Of a stretch of DNA of 64,000 nucleotides, positions 35,101 to 50,100 are shown piece by piece. Within the stretch, counting starts at the first letter, position 1. Each line of letters starts with the position of its first letter. The stretch lies in contig OX387610.1 in assembly GCA_947568835.1 (NCBI GenBank), forward strand, positions 15,295,001 through 15,359,000, read 5' to 3'. The position numbers were made by a program, and so were the translations under genes. Under the pieces are notes generated by a model. It made no database searches. It was not told the DNA's origin and was given only the letters and a program-made list of their open reading frames with translations. The DNA comes from Protonemura montana (Eukaryota > Arthropoda > Insecta > Plecoptera > Nemouridae).

Positions 35101-38100
35101 TATGTATGTGCCTATGTGCCTATGTACCTATGTACCTATGTACCTATGTACCTATGTACCTATGTGCCTATGTGCCTATTTACCTATGTACCTATGTACC
35201 CATGTACCTATGTATCTATGTACCTATGTACCTATGTACCTATGTACCTATGTGCCTATGTACCCATGTACCTATGTATCTATGTACCTATGTACCTATG
35301 ATTCTATGTCGTATGTACCTTACCACAGTGCAGCAAATGCACATTTGTAAGAGAAACAATAAATACTAAAATAATTACCCGAATGAATCTTTCCCCGCGA
35401 CCGCTAGGTGAGTCTCGTACGGATGAAAGCTGACGACCGCAGGTTGACTAGCGCAGCGCGTGCTGAAAGTCTGAGCCTCGAGACGACCGCGTACGATCCT
35501 GCGTCGCTCATCGCTGGCCTCCGCGCGCAGCGTCTCGTTGCGTTGGTAACGCCACTCGCGATCGCAGTGGGCGGAGCTTTCAACGTCGGCCAACGCGGGA
35601 CGTCGCGACACCGGCAACGCAAAGTCTGCCGTACTCCAGTCAACAAACTGCGTGGATACCAGCGCCTTGCGTTGACCACCGCCTTCATCCACCTCCTCGT
35701 TGATCTAAACAAAAACAGTACTCATTCTAGAGTGGAACTAGAGTGTTCAGGTTTAAAACTTCAAGTTTAACACCCAGTATACTTTGCTAGATACAGCCTT
35801 TATGCACTGCTGGATACATTACTAGATACTCAGTTTATTTCATCAAGAAGGTAGGTTTTCAATTTAAAGGGGCCCTTCAAAAATAATTTGTACCATAGGA
35901 TAGTAACTGTAGTATGAATTGAAATTGACCTATTTAAAAGAATTTTCTGAAAAAATAGATCTGCAATTAATTATCTAAGATTTGTGGCTTTCGCGCGGCG
36001 CGATCTGCGAGTTGAGTACGATTCTCTTGTAGAGTACTGTCTTTCCCTGCGGCCGCTTCGTTGGCCAAAGTAACAACAAGATCTCTCTTGTGATTGGTCA
36101 AAGTAACAACAAGATCTCTCTTGTGATTGGTTGAACGTATGTTGTACTCACCGTGTTGGGTAAGATCTTGCGCGTACGTGAGTTGAGATGGGACGATCTC
36201 GACGCCAGACGAAGCAGGTCGGTGGCCGAGCCTGTGGTCGGCGGTGATTCTCCGCTAAACAGAAGACAAACAAGACGTTGGTAAGATTTTAATAAAATAG
36301 TTTATCTTTCTTAAAATTCTGCAAAGAATCATTTCTTTTTCCCGTTGTATTCTTGTTAAGTTTTGCAATAATGCACAATATTTTTGTTTCCAAATAGTTC
36401 TCGTAACACAAAAATAATGCCTCAATTGGCATTGTTGCTTTTACAATCGCTATAAATGAATACCAGCAGTTATGCATATATATATGGGTATAAAACCATT
36501 ACTAAGCGGGAATTGGGAGTGAAGTTGTTGAAATAATAAACACAATGGATTAAATTTGGGACTTTCATGTCAGCGTTGTACAATAGGTAAACAAGTTGGA
36601 CAACATGGTACTCCACATGGCGTGTTGTCAAAACCTGGCCGTGTCAATTTCAAGCTAACTCCATCATGGTTACTTGGTTATGCCAGGGAAACTTGTTGTT
36701 GGAAACTTGGCATGACTGAAACCTCTCTTTCAGTTTAGGTCAGGACTGTAGGATCCTCTGATACTGAGCTATATATATTAAACTCTAGTTTATAGCTTTC
36801 AATTGTTATAAGTAGTAGTTCAAGTTTTGTTAGATGAAAACTTATTTAAATTGCAAACGCTTACAACGCGCGGGGTATTTTATTATTAGGAACACCATAA
36901 CCATTGGGCTAAATATATAAATAAAATATAAGTATTGGGCATCAGTTTTTAAGACAGTTACAGTGTTTTTAATAATAAAAAAAAAGCTGTTCAAGTTTAT
37001 TCTAGTTTTAATGTTGACCTACCATGCTAATAATAGCGAGAGTATAAAGAAATAAGTAAAGAAATTAAATATGATAACGGAAGTAAAAGCTTCTTTCTTC
37101 GAATTCTATCCACGTAAGAAGATTACGTAGCGAAGATGCGATGGAATAACAAAAACTTTCTCACCAAACATCTTTTAAAAGTTCAACAACCCGGCTACAG
37201 TCGCAGCCAATCAGAAGATCAAATGTTTTGTATTCCAGTTTTCAGCTACAAAGTGTGTAAAGCCTTGCGATGACAGTGACATGGACGCTAGTAGCTTTGT
37301 TAGTGAGAACTCACGTCATAAAGCTGACCCGGGATGATGGACTCGGCGGTAGCGACATGGACGCTAGTAGCTTTGTTAGTGAGAACTCACGTCATAAAGC
37401 TGACCCGGGATGATGGACTCGGCGGTAGCGACATGGACGGTAGTAGCTTTGTTAGTGAGAACTCACGTCATAAAGCTGACCCGGGATGATGGACTCGGCG
37501 GTAGCGACATGGACGCTAGTAGCTTTGTTAGTGAGAACTCACGTCATAAAGCTGACCCGGGATGATGGACTCGGTGGTAGCGACATGGACGCTAGTAGCT
37601 TTGTTAGTGAGAACTCACGTCATAAAGCTGACCCGGGATGATGGACTCGGCGGTAGCGACATGGACGCTAGTAGCTTTGTTAGTGAGAACTCACGTCATA
37701 AAGCTGACCCGGGATGATGGACTCGGTGGTAGCGACATGGACGCTAGTAGCTTTGTTAGTGAGAACTCACGTCATAAAGCTGACCCGGGATGATGGACTC
37801 GGCAGTAGCGACATGGACGCCAGTAGCTTTGTTAGTGAGAACTCACGTCATAAAGCTGACCCGGGATGATGGACTCGGCGGTAGCGACATGGACGCTAGT
37901 AGCTTTGTTAGTGAGAACTCACGTCATAAAGCTGACCCGGGATGATGGACTCGGCGGTAGCGACATGGACGGTAGTAGCTTTGTTAGTGAGAACTCACGT
38001 CATAAAGCTGACCCGGGATGATGGACTCGGCGGTAGCGACATGGACGCTAGTAGCTTTGTTAGTGAGAACTCACGTCATAAAGCTGACCCAGGATGATGG

Positions 38101-41100
38101 ACTCGGCGGTAGCGACATGGACGGTAGTAGCTTTGTTAGTGAGAACTCACGTCATAAAGCTGACCCGGGATGATGGACTCGGCGGTAGCGACATGGACGC
38201 TAGTAGCTTTGTTTGTGAGAACTCACGTCATAAAGCTGACCCGGGATGATGGACTCGGCGGTAGCGACATGGACGCTAGTAGCTTTGTTAGTGAGAACTC
38301 ACGTCATAAAGCTGACCCGGGATGATGGACTCGGCGGTAGCGACATGGACGCTAGTAGCTTTGTTAGTGAGAACTCACGTCATAAAGCTGACCCGGGATG
38401 ATGGACTCGGCGGTAGCGACATGGACGCTAGTAGCTTTGTTAGTGAGAACTCACGTCATAAAGCTGACCCGGGATGATGGACTCGGCGGTAGCGACATGG
38501 ACGCTAGTAGCTTTGTTAGTGAGAACTCACGTCATAAAGCTGACCCGGGATGATGGACTCGGTGGTAGCGACATGGACGCTAGTAGCTTTGTTAGTGAGA
38601 ACTCACGTCATAAAGCTGACCCGGGATGATGGACTCGGCGGTAGCGACATGGACGGTAGTAGCTTTGTTAGTGAGAACTCACGTCATAAAGCTGACCCGG
38701 GATGATGGACTCGGCGGTAGCGACATGGACGCCAGTAGCTTTGTTAGTGAGAACTCACGTCATGAAGCTGACCCGGAATGATGGACTCGGCGGTAACGAC
38801 ATGGACGGTAGTAGCTTTGTTAGTGAGAACTCACGTCATAAAGCTGACCCAGGATGATGGACTCGGCGGTAGCGACATGGACGTTAGTAGCTTTGTTAGT
38901 GAGAACTCACGTCATAAAGCTGACCTGGGATGATGGACTCGGCGGGAGCGACATGGACGCTAGTAGCTTTGTTAGTGAGAACTCACGTCATAAAGCTGAC
39001 CCGGGATGATGGACTCGGCGGTAGCGACATGGACGCCAGTAGCTTTGTTAGTGAGAACTCACGTCATAAAGCTGACCCGGGATGATGGACTCGGCGGTAG
39101 CGACATGGACGCTAGTAGCTTTGTTAGTGAGAACTCACGTCATAAAGCTGACCCGTGATGATGGACTCGGCGGTAGCGACATGGACGCTAGTAGCTTTGT
39201 TAGTGAGAACTCACGTCATAAAGCTGACCCGGGATGATGGACTCGGCGGTAGCGACATGGACGGTAGTAGCTTTGTTAGTGAGAACTCACGTCATAAAGC
39301 TGACCCGGGATGATGGACTCGGCGGTAGCGACATGGACGCCAGTAGCTTTGTTAGTGAGAACTCACGTCATAAAGCTGACCCAGGATGATGGACTCGGCG
39401 GTAGTGACATGGACGCTAGTAGCTTTGTTAGTGAGAACTCACGTCATAAAGCTGACCCGGGATGATGGACTCGGTGGTAGCGACATGGACGCTAGTAGCT
39501 TTGTTAGTGAGAACTCACGTCATAAAGCTGACCCGGGATGATGGACTCGGCGGTAGCGACATGGACGCTAGTAGCTTTGTTAGTGAGAACTCACGTCATA
39601 AAGCTGACCCGGGATGATGGACTCGGCGGTAGCGACATGGACGCTAGTAGCTTTGTTTGTGAGAACTCACGTCATAAAGCTGACCCGGGATGATGGACTC
39701 GGCGGTAGCGACATGGACGCTAGTAGCTTTGTTAGTGAGAACTCACGTCATAAAGCTGACCCGGGATGATGGACTCGGCGGTAGCGACATGGACGCTAGT
39801 AGCTTTGTTAGTGAGAACTCACGTCATAAAGCTGACCCGGGATGATGGACTCGGCGGTAGCGACATGGACGCTAGTAGCTTTGTTAGTGAGAACTCACGT
39901 CATAAAGCTGACCCGGGATGATGGACTCGGCGGTAGCGACATGGACGCTAGTAGCTTTGTTAGTGAGAACTCACGTCATAAAGCTGACCCGGGATGATGG
40001 ACTCGGCGGTGGCGACATGGACGCTAGTAGCTTTGTTAGTGAGAACTCACGTCATAAAGCTGACCCGGGATGATGGACTCGGCGGTAGCGACATGGACGG
40101 TAGTAGCTTTGTTAGTGAGAACTCACGTCATAAAGCTGACCCGGGATGATGGACTCGGCGGTAGCGACATGGACGCTAGTAGCTTTGTTAGTGAGAACTC
40201 ACGTCATAAAGCTGACCCGGGATGATGGACTCGGCGGTAGCGACATGGACGCTAGTAGCTTTGTTAGTGAGAACTCACGTCATAAAGCTGACCCAGGATG
40301 ATGGACTCGGCGGTAGCGACATGGACGCCAGTAGCTTTGTTAGTGAGAACTCACGTCATAAAGCTGACCCGGGATGATGGACTCGGCGGTAGCGACATGG
40401 ACGCTAGTAGCTTTGTTAGTGAGAACTCACGTCATAAAGCTGACCCGGGATGATGGACTCGGCGGTAGCGACATGGACGCTAGTAGCTTTGTTAGTGAGA
40501 ACTCACGTCATAAAGCTGACCCGGGATGATGGACTCGGCGGTAGCGACATGGACGCTAGTAGCTTTGTTAGTGAGAACTCACGTCATAAAGCTGACCTGG
40601 GATGATGGTCTCGGCGGTAGCGACATGGACGGTAGTAGCTTTGTTAGTGAGAACTCACGTCATAAAGCTGACCCGGGATGATGGACTCGGCGGTAGCGAC
40701 ATGGACGCTAGTAGCTTTGTTAGTGAGAACTCACGTCATAAAGCTGACCCGGGATGATGGACTCGGCGGTAGCGACATGGACGCTAGTAGCTTTGTTAGT
40801 GAGAACTCACGTCATAAAGCTGACCCGGGATGATGGACTCGGCGGTAGCGACATGGACGCTAGTAGCTTTGTTAGTGAGAACTCACGTCATGAAGCTGAC
40901 CCGGGATGATGGACTCGGCGGTAGCGACATGGACGCTAGTAGCTTTGTTAGTGAGAACTCACGTCATAAAGCTGACCCGGGATGATGGACTCGGCGGTAG
41001 CGACATGGACGTTAGTAGCTTTGTTAGTGAGAACTCACGTCATAAAGCTGACCCGGGATGATGGACTCGGCGGTAGCGACATGGACGCTAGTAGCTTTGT

Positions 41101-44100
41101 TAGTGAGAACTCACGTCATAAAGCTGACCCGGGATGATGGACTCGGCGGTAGCGACATGGACGGTAGTAGCTTTGTTAGTGAGAACTCACGTCATAAAGC
41201 TGACCCGGGATGATGGACTCGGCGGTAGCGACATGGACGGTAGTAGCTTTGTTAGTGAGAACTCACGTCATAAAGCTGACCCGGGATGATGGACTCGGCG
41301 GTAGCGACATGGACGCCAGTAGCTTTGTTAGTGAGAACTCACGTCATGAAGCTGACCCGGGATGATGGACTCGGCGGTAGCGACATGGACGCCAGTAGCT
41401 TTGTTAGTGAGAACTCACGTCATAAAGCTGACCCGGGATGATGGACTCGGGGGAAGCGACATGGACGCCAGTAGCTTGGTTTCGCTGGCTTCGCGAGCTG
41501 CGCTGCTTGTTGCCTTGTCCTTGATGTGTGCTGTCACAAGGGCTGACATGGCCGCTACGCCAGGGAACGGATCCGAGTCTAGTGCTACGATCCCGTGCCA
41601 TATCTTCATGTAGATGCTGCCGTAACCGAGTGTGGGCAGGCTGCCGAGAGAGTTGTGACCTGCAATGCAAGGGTCAGGTTAAGCTATTGATGATCCTATG
41701 TAAAAGCCTTAATCCGTTGCCAAGCTGCAAAATAGTTTGTCTCTGGCTGGGATGACTCTTTCTTCTGAATCTTTAAAGAAATCGTGAAATTTGGTTGAAA
41801 ACGCCGGCTCTTGGGCTTAGATAGGTTTGTTATTCAAGTTTACATCCTGTTGTGGCATTTTCACGGCAATTCGATCGGGTTTTAGCGGTGAAATGTTGAA
41901 AATTAACAAAAAATCAACGGAAAATGTCCGACAACAATGCAATTTTTGGTCATTTCACCATCGAATTCGTAGCGTAGCAACGGAATAATTCGTGGCGTAG
42001 CAACGGAAATAGAAATTGGCACCACGACCGTTGTAGTCCAATTATTGGAGGCTTTGGAAAGAGCGTCTGACCATTTCAAATATCTCTTGAATTACTCAAT
42101 TTAATCACAGTACTCTTATCTTTCACCTTACACATGGCAGATGCATACGCATCGGGTGGTCTACTCGTTACCTTTGAAGTTACAACCTTGATGCATTACC
42201 TCTGTGAAATTGAATACATGAGACCTTATTGAATTGAAATCAAATAAAGGCTATCTATGTAAATATCTATAAATTATATATCTAAACTAGTAGTGCACCC
42301 GCTGCGTACGCAGCTGCCATGTGTTGGGTGACAGTTAAGAGTGGTGTGTAGATTTGAATTGATTTCAACGATATTTCAATACCTAGAAAAAAAACTTTTT
42401 GCCAACCTTTTGGTAGCGTAGCAAAGAAAATTCAGAGCTCAAGGTCGCAATTAAATTTAGATTTCTGTTGCTGCGCTACAAATCATTCCGTTGCTACGCG
42501 CTACGATTTCGATGTTGAAAAATGCATTGTCATCGGACTTTTTCCGTCGATTTTTTTTGTTAATTTTCAACATTTCACCGGCAAAACCCGATTCAACCGC
42601 CGTGAAAATGGCACAATCCCGAATTACGAACCGATCTAGCGCAAGCGCCGGCTTTTTAGACGAAATTCCACGATTTCTATAAAGATGTACAGACGCAAAA
42701 ACCATTTCACCCCTTGGCAACGGATCAAGGCTTTTATATAAGGTCAATGTATATACCAATATATCTATCAATGTTTAAATGCTATAAAGAGACACAAGAA
42801 GTGAATTACAAACATCAACATTATCTCACCAAGACTGCTAATGGATGAGTTGGAAGCCACTCGTTTGATTCTGTCCCCAGAGTCCCCAGCTTCGGGCATG
42901 ATCAACGTGGCGGGCGATGAAGTCTTCAACTTGTTCTGTGAAGCCACACGGCGTAGACTGCCCGTCAACGGTGACATCGTTACGTCTGCACTGTGAATCG
43001 TTAGCTGCGTCAGCGGGTGAGACTCTTCTGATGCCACCGCCACGAACGAGGTCTCGAAGAAGACGACCATCCACTGCAGGGAGGCGACTAGCTCCTGAGG
43101 AATGTGCCACGAGCATTGTTGTATGATGTACCATAGTGACAAAGTCAAATATACAGCTATGTTCCATTTACAAGTCAAATACCAATGTGAATTTATAAAC
43201 TAACCACAAAATTCTATGTAATTAAATTGTAAATTCTATAAACACTATTGTAATTCTATTAGCCTCAGGTAATTATTGTAATACCAAAGCTATTAATAAA
43301 CAAATAAATATGGGTAACAAGTCAAAGTATGGGAAATACACTTTGAGCAGTATCTAAACAAACAAGCCCCGAGTTATCAAGGGTACTTAGGAACTTGGTA
43401 AGAATTAGATAAGACAAATGTTGGTAAATTGTAAGCTTGTAAAAATAAAGGCTAAGTAAAAAGAGAGCAAGTAAGAAAAAAAAATATATTACCATAGACA
43501 AAATGTATAGACATGAAAAATATTGGAATCAGATCTATATGGATCTTGTCAAGGGGATTGAACACTAGAACCGGCTGAAAATGACCGGGAATCCGGGCCA
43601 GATAGGTCGCCCGGGTGCCTAGCTACTAATATCACTACCTGGATGACAACCAAGTCAGGCACCGTGACTTACCTTACGAACGAGCGGACTCATGTCATGG
43701 GACACCGTGTTGATCAGCATCATCGCTATGCTGTGGTCGATGTTGTTTGCATGTTCACTACGTTCAGTCACAGAACTCACAAACGTTCCCAATGCAAACA
43801 CAGCCGAGGCACGGACCTGAACAGAAACAATGTGGACCATCATACACATGGCCATCGTACACATGACCATCATACACATGACCATCATACACATGACCAT
43901 CATACACATGACCATCATACACATGACCATCATACACATGACCATTTATACACATGGCCATCATACACATGACCATCATACACATGACCATCATACACAT
44001 GATCATCATACACATGACCATCATACACATGACCATCATACACATGGCCATCATACACATGACCATCATACACATGACCATCATACACATGACCATCATA

Positions 44101-47100
44101 CACATGACCATCATACACATGACCATCATACACATGACCATCATACACATGACCATCATACACATGACCATCATACACATGACCATCATACACATGACCA
44201 TCATACACATGGCCATCATACACATGGCCATCATACACATGACCATCATACACATTACCATCATACACATGACCAGTTCTGTTTGGGAGAGAGGTTGGAG
44301 GGATGAAAGTTAAGCAACACTGCGCTGGGTCAGGTATTGGATAGGTGACCATCATACACATGACCAGTTCTGTTAGGGAGAGAGGTTAGAGGGATGAAAG
44401 TTAAGCAACATTGCGCTGGGTCAGGTATTGAATGGGTGACCATCATACACATGACCAGTTCTGTTTGGGAGAGAGGTTGGAGGGATGAAAGTTAGTACAG
44501 CAACTTCACTCGCCTTGCTTATCAACCTCTCGACAGCATGGATTTGTGGAGGAATCCTGTTCGCGTTGTACCGTCCTTCGGAAGGGACGTTAAGCCGGTG
44601 GTCCCCTTGGTCTTCGGCAGGAGTAGGCTACGTGCCGGCACCGTTTTTCCCCTCCTCCCTTCTAGGCTATGTTAACCCTGTGAAGCTATATCACCCGCCT
44701 ACCTCTGGTACGGGATCGTTCAGCAGTTCATAAAGTTTCTCGTGGGCGATGTCACGGACTCCGCACCACCGAGCCTTGTCGTAGTTCCTCCAGAGTCTGC
44801 CGAGACAGATTGCAAGCCACTGTCGCAGAGCAGCGCTGGGATCAGTCAGCTGTTCTAGACATATCGAGACGAGACTGCCCTGCAACGCAGCTTCCTGACC
44901 AGCAACGTAGTCATCCACGATGCTGGCCAAAACAAACGCAGCCAGCGTACGTTGGTCGCCCTGGGAACCAAACAAGACCCAGTGCTTAAAATGAGATTCA
45001 CAAAGAGTTGGGAGTTATTTTGATGAATTACAACACGTGAATACATTATTATTACATATTATTATTACACATTATTACATAAATTATTAAGGTGGGAGTT
45101 GTTGTATTGTAATTATTGTTGTGGTACATTTGATTTACTAGGGTTCTATGTCTTTATGTTAATATCAGTAGGTTGGTATTGATGTGATTTATTTGAGTTG
45201 ATTTCAGCAATTTCTGTACATATAAGTAAAGATGGTATTAAAGCTTACTCTAGAAATAGATTAAAAAGGTAGAGAAAAGGTTCACACTCTTTTTTAGTTG
45301 AAAGACTCTGACTCAATGTCCTGGTTATATTTAACTTTCAGCTTAGATTCAGGTAAAATACCATAAATATAAATTTTATAAAGCATTTTATTTATCAACT
45401 AACACATAGTGAGGTGACATTGTTGGTAAAGTTTAGTGAGCTAAGTAGATTGGGTTTAAGTTAGGATTTAAGAATTTTTTAAGAATGTAATTTGGTAAGA
45501 GAGAGATTGCAATGGTTTGGGAACATGACACGGATGGATGTGAATAGAATTCTAAGATGGGAATCTGAAGAAACGGCTGGGAGTTGAAGAAAGTAGGGGA
45601 AGAGAAGAGATTGAAGAAGATAGAAATATTAACTGGAAGGAAGTAGAGATGAGAAGAATTGTGCAAGAAGGTTATTGAGGAATTAGGGAAGGAAGAAAAG
45701 GACAGAGCATGAAAGATGGAGGAGATACAGAGTTTGATTGGAGATTATTATTATTATCGATAATTTCACAACTTTGAATGACTTGGCAATTGTTTGTCGA
45801 CTCTGGATTAGAACGAACAGTTCGTGCGATTTCATCGATGAAAGACGGCGTCGTACTTTGAAATAAATAACTCTGATTCTTGTAATGTTTTTCATTAAAT
45901 TGAAGTCAGTTCACGCTTTTAAACAAACGACCACCGCACCACGTTACGTGCAGGCTCAAAACAGGTTCATACTGTTTGACAGTTTTAATTAATATTATGA
46001 CATTAGCAATCGAGATATTTATATATTAGTTGTTTATGTAGTCATAATTATAATTATTTGTTGGTCTATGGATTATAATTGTAAATATACATTCCATGTG
46101 TACCTATGTGCCTATGTACCTATGTGCCTATGTACCTATGTGCCTATGTGCCTATGTACCTATGTACCTATGTGCCTATGTACCTATGTACCTATGTACC
46201 TATGTACCTATGTACCTATGTGCCTATGTACCTATGTACCTATGTACCTATGTACCCATGTACCTATTTACCTATGTACCTATGTACCAATATACCTATG
46301 TACCCATGTACCTATGTACCTATGTACCTATGTACCTATGGTTCTATGTCGTATGTACCCATGTACCTATTTACCTATGTACCTATGTACCTATGTACCT
46401 ATGTACCTATGTACCCATGTACCTATGTACCTATGTACCTATGTACCTATGTACCTATGTACCTATGTACCTATGGTTCTATGTCGTATGTACCCATGTA
46501 CCTATTTACCTATGTACCTATGTTCCTATGTACCTATGTACCTATGTACCTATGTACCTATGTCCCTATGTACCTATGTACCTATGTACCTATGTCCCTA
46601 TGTACCTGTGTACCTATGTACCTATGTACCTATGTACCTATGTGCCTATGTACCTATGTACCTATGTACCTATGTCCCTATGTACCTATGTACCTATGTA
46701 CCTGTGTACCTATGGAACTATGTACCTATGTAACTATGTACCTATGTACCTTTGTACCTATGTACCTATGTACCTATGTGCCTATGTACCTATGTACCTA
46801 TGTACCTATGTACCTATGTACCTATGTAACTATGTACCTATGTAACTATGTACCTATGTACCTATGTACCTGTGTACCTATGTAACTATGTACCTATGTA
46901 CCTATGTACCTATGTACCTTTGTACCTATGTACCTATGTACCTATGTACCTATGTACCTATGTACCCATGTACCTATGTACCTATGTACCCATGTACCCA
47001 TGTACCTATGTGCCTATGTACCTATGTACCTATGTACCTATGTACCTGTGTACCTATGTAACTATGTACCTATGTACCTATGTACCTATGTACCTATGTA

Positions 47101-50100
47101 CCTGTGTACCTATGTACCAATGTACCTATGTACCTTTGTACCTATGTGCCTATGTGCCTATGTACCCATGTACCTATGTACCTATGTACCCATGTACCTA
47201 TGTACCTATGTGCCTATGTACCTATGTACCTATGTACCTCACCACAGTGCAGCAAATGCACATTTGTAAGAGAAACAATAAATACTAATACAAAATAAAT
47301 ACCCGAATGAGTCTAAATTATGCATCTAAATAAAATAATCAGGGTCAATAACTAAAAAACTAACGTATTTTGTATTTTCTGAAATAAAATCCCGAACAAA
47401 TTGGCATTTTTTACCAACTAACCAATTATGTGTATGGAAAGTAACAGGTACAAGTTAAATATTACTACAACTAAATATTATTGTATATAAATTAGTCAAC
47501 TCTCGACGGCTAACGTCAACTTACCGGCAACGACGCGTCTTGCAAAACCGAGAGGAAATATTTATGACCACCGTCGCGCACGAGATCCGCTTGGCAAGTC
47601 TGCAAACAACAACAATGTGTAGAACACGAAGTTGATAATATTTTAACACAAATAAACTTTCAGCCGATGTCGACTCTAGAGAAGAAAACAACCGCCGTCC
47701 TCTCCTCGGGACAAATTCATCGCTTCTAGTTACCGAAAAACACGAAAAACACAATATCGCGACCCAAGTTATAAACTAACTTAACTTTAAATTAACAAAT
47801 TAACAAAGTAGACAATTATCATATCCATTTAGATGCATTTAGGAAGCTTGAACTTGGTAATTGTTATAATTTTATGTGGTTCTTTTGTTATTGGAAAATT
47901 GTCAGGACTGCTCTTACCCTTGATAAAGTAACAGGTACAAGTTACAAAACGTTGGGAAATTCAGTTGTTCTTCACTTGGCATTCAAAACCCAGTTGAAAT
48001 AGTTTTTGTTAAAACTAGTGCTAAGTTTACATCAAGTAGACATGAGTCTAAAAACAATTTTCACATCCAGTCTTTGGAACAGAAAATATAATTGATTATT
48101 TGAATTATAAGAAAGATCGACTCCTTTAGATATTGGAGGTAAAGTCAAATAGATGTTAAAATTATCTTGCAAGACTAGCAGAACCCGATGCCTAACGGCA
48201 CCTTAAGATTTTGAGGGATTGTGCATTTTGGTTTTAATGTAAAGCCTCTAATGGGACCACAACCAAAAGTACCCCCATTTATTTTATTTGAAATTTGCCG
48301 CTTATTTCACTCGGGGTCACTGCATTGTGGAAACTCTGTGAATTCCAAAGTGACCACGATGACAATTTCGAAAACAAACGAAGTTGGCTGTCAAAAGATT
48401 TCCGTGTATGATTTCTTGAAATATTTTTTAGAGAGTGAAACTTGTGAAATACCTTTTAGAATCTGGGCTTACCAATCTTGCTAGCCAAGACACCAACAAT
48501 ATATCAGTTTTGTCATTTATTTCCCTTCAGTTTTAGAGATATTGAAAAGAATTTGACATTGACGTTGACATTGACATTGACGTTTTAATATCCTGAATGC
48601 ACTGCCACAAAGATAAGTTTAAGAATTCGTTCACCCTGCAGTGGTCAAAAAACCAAACAAATGAATGCATCTGTCACTCTTTTTGCAAAATCATTTCTAT
48701 TTCACGTAAAACGAACTTAATTAACAGCGTTTGGGCTCAATTTCTTCAATAACTTTCATAGGCATGCATGAAGAGTATTACCGAGCTGCTGCGGGTGAGT
48801 AATAGGCAAGTTTTGAATCAAATAAAAATCGAACTGTGAGACATGGCTCCAATTTTCCTAGGCTGGAAATTTCAAACATAATTATCAATATTTCACCAAA
48901 AAAACGCTTTCAAATCACCCTTAAAGTGTCACAATAGTGTGAAGATTAAAATTTTGAACAATTATAACCCAATTGCACACGTTATTAACCAAATTTCGCA
49001 ATTTAAATCAACATGTACAGAAAAAATGTTACCCCAGCCAGCAGCCAGAGACAAACTAAAAAAGTTGAACATCGCAATTTAAGGCTTTTATATAAGGTTA
49101 ACTAGCAGAACCCGATGCCTAACGGCACCTTAAGATTTTGAGGGATTGTGCATTTTGGTTTTAATGTAAAGCCTCTAATGGGACCACAACCAAAAGTACC
49201 CCCATTTATTTTATTTGAAATTTGCCGCTTATTTCACTTGGGGTCACTGCATTGTGGAAACTCTGTGAATTCCAAAGTGACCACGATGACAATTTCGAAA
49301 ACAAACGACGTTGGCTGTCAAAAGATTTCCGTGAAATATTTCTTAGAGAGTGAAACTTGTGAAATACCTTTTACATCTCCACCAGATATGGCTAAAAACC
49401 TGTTAAATGAACTGATAAGCACTTAAAATTGACAAAATGTAAGTTTTTTCGGTAATTAAGTTGTTTGACATTGTTTGAGAACTGTCAAAACCTTCCCTTG
49501 CCAGCCAGTTTTAAATAAAATTCATAACGAAAATCCCATCAAATCACCGTATAAATGTCGCGTTGGGTCGTGCTCTGAAGTCATGTAAGATTTAAAATTA
49601 TTCCCAGCAATGTTTGACTGGTTTCTAAAAAGTATTTGATGTTCTAATCCTTTTTGACGTTTAAATATCCTGAATGCACTGCCGCAAAGATAAGTTTAAG
49701 AATTCGTTCACCCTGCAGTGGTCAAAAAACCAAACAAATGAATGCATCTGTCAAACTTTTTGCAAAATTATTTCTATTTCACTTAAAACGAACGTAAATA
49801 ACAGCGTTTGTGCTCAATTTCTTCAATAACTTTCATAGGCATGCATAAACAGTATTACCAAACTGCTGCAGGTCATTTAAAGGCAAGTTTTGAATGAAAT
49901 AAAAATCGAACTGTGAGACATGGCTCCAATTTTCCTAGGCAGGAAATTTCAAACACAATTATCAATATTTCACCAAAAAAACGCTTTCAAATCACCCTCA
50001 AAGTGTCACAATAGGATAGAGATTTTAATTTTGAACAATTATAACCCAATTGCACACGTTTTTAACCAAATTTCGCAATTTAAATCAACATGTACAGAAA

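Larger units (their letters stand above)
29136..36254 (-). other. RPTOR: RPTOR exons 15-21: linker end and WD40 propeller
   Basis: Exons 36254-36152, 35704-35379, 34201-33987, 32777-32622, 31609-31456, 31372-31256 and 29331-29136 (residues 826-1246). Exon 15 carries SRTRKILPN (human PRTRKMFD). Exon 16 carries [13 protein letters not shown] and [21 protein letters not shown] repeats include [47 protein letters not shown] and [11 protein letters not shown]. The C-terminus is [12 protein letters not shown] with TGA at 29138-29136. Exons 16 and 18 have satellite elements grown directly at their splice sites. Confidence 0.95.

Noticed and set aside
34656-35369. Long plus-strand frames reading [12 protein letters not shown]
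   Set aside because: They are translations of the 8-bp ACCTATGT satellite, open in all three frames; not proteins. The same applies at 46068-47298.
43764-44361. Frames with [20 protein letters not shown] and [10 protein letters not shown] repeats
   Set aside because: Products of the 15-bp microsatellite, open on both strands because 15 is a multiple of three.
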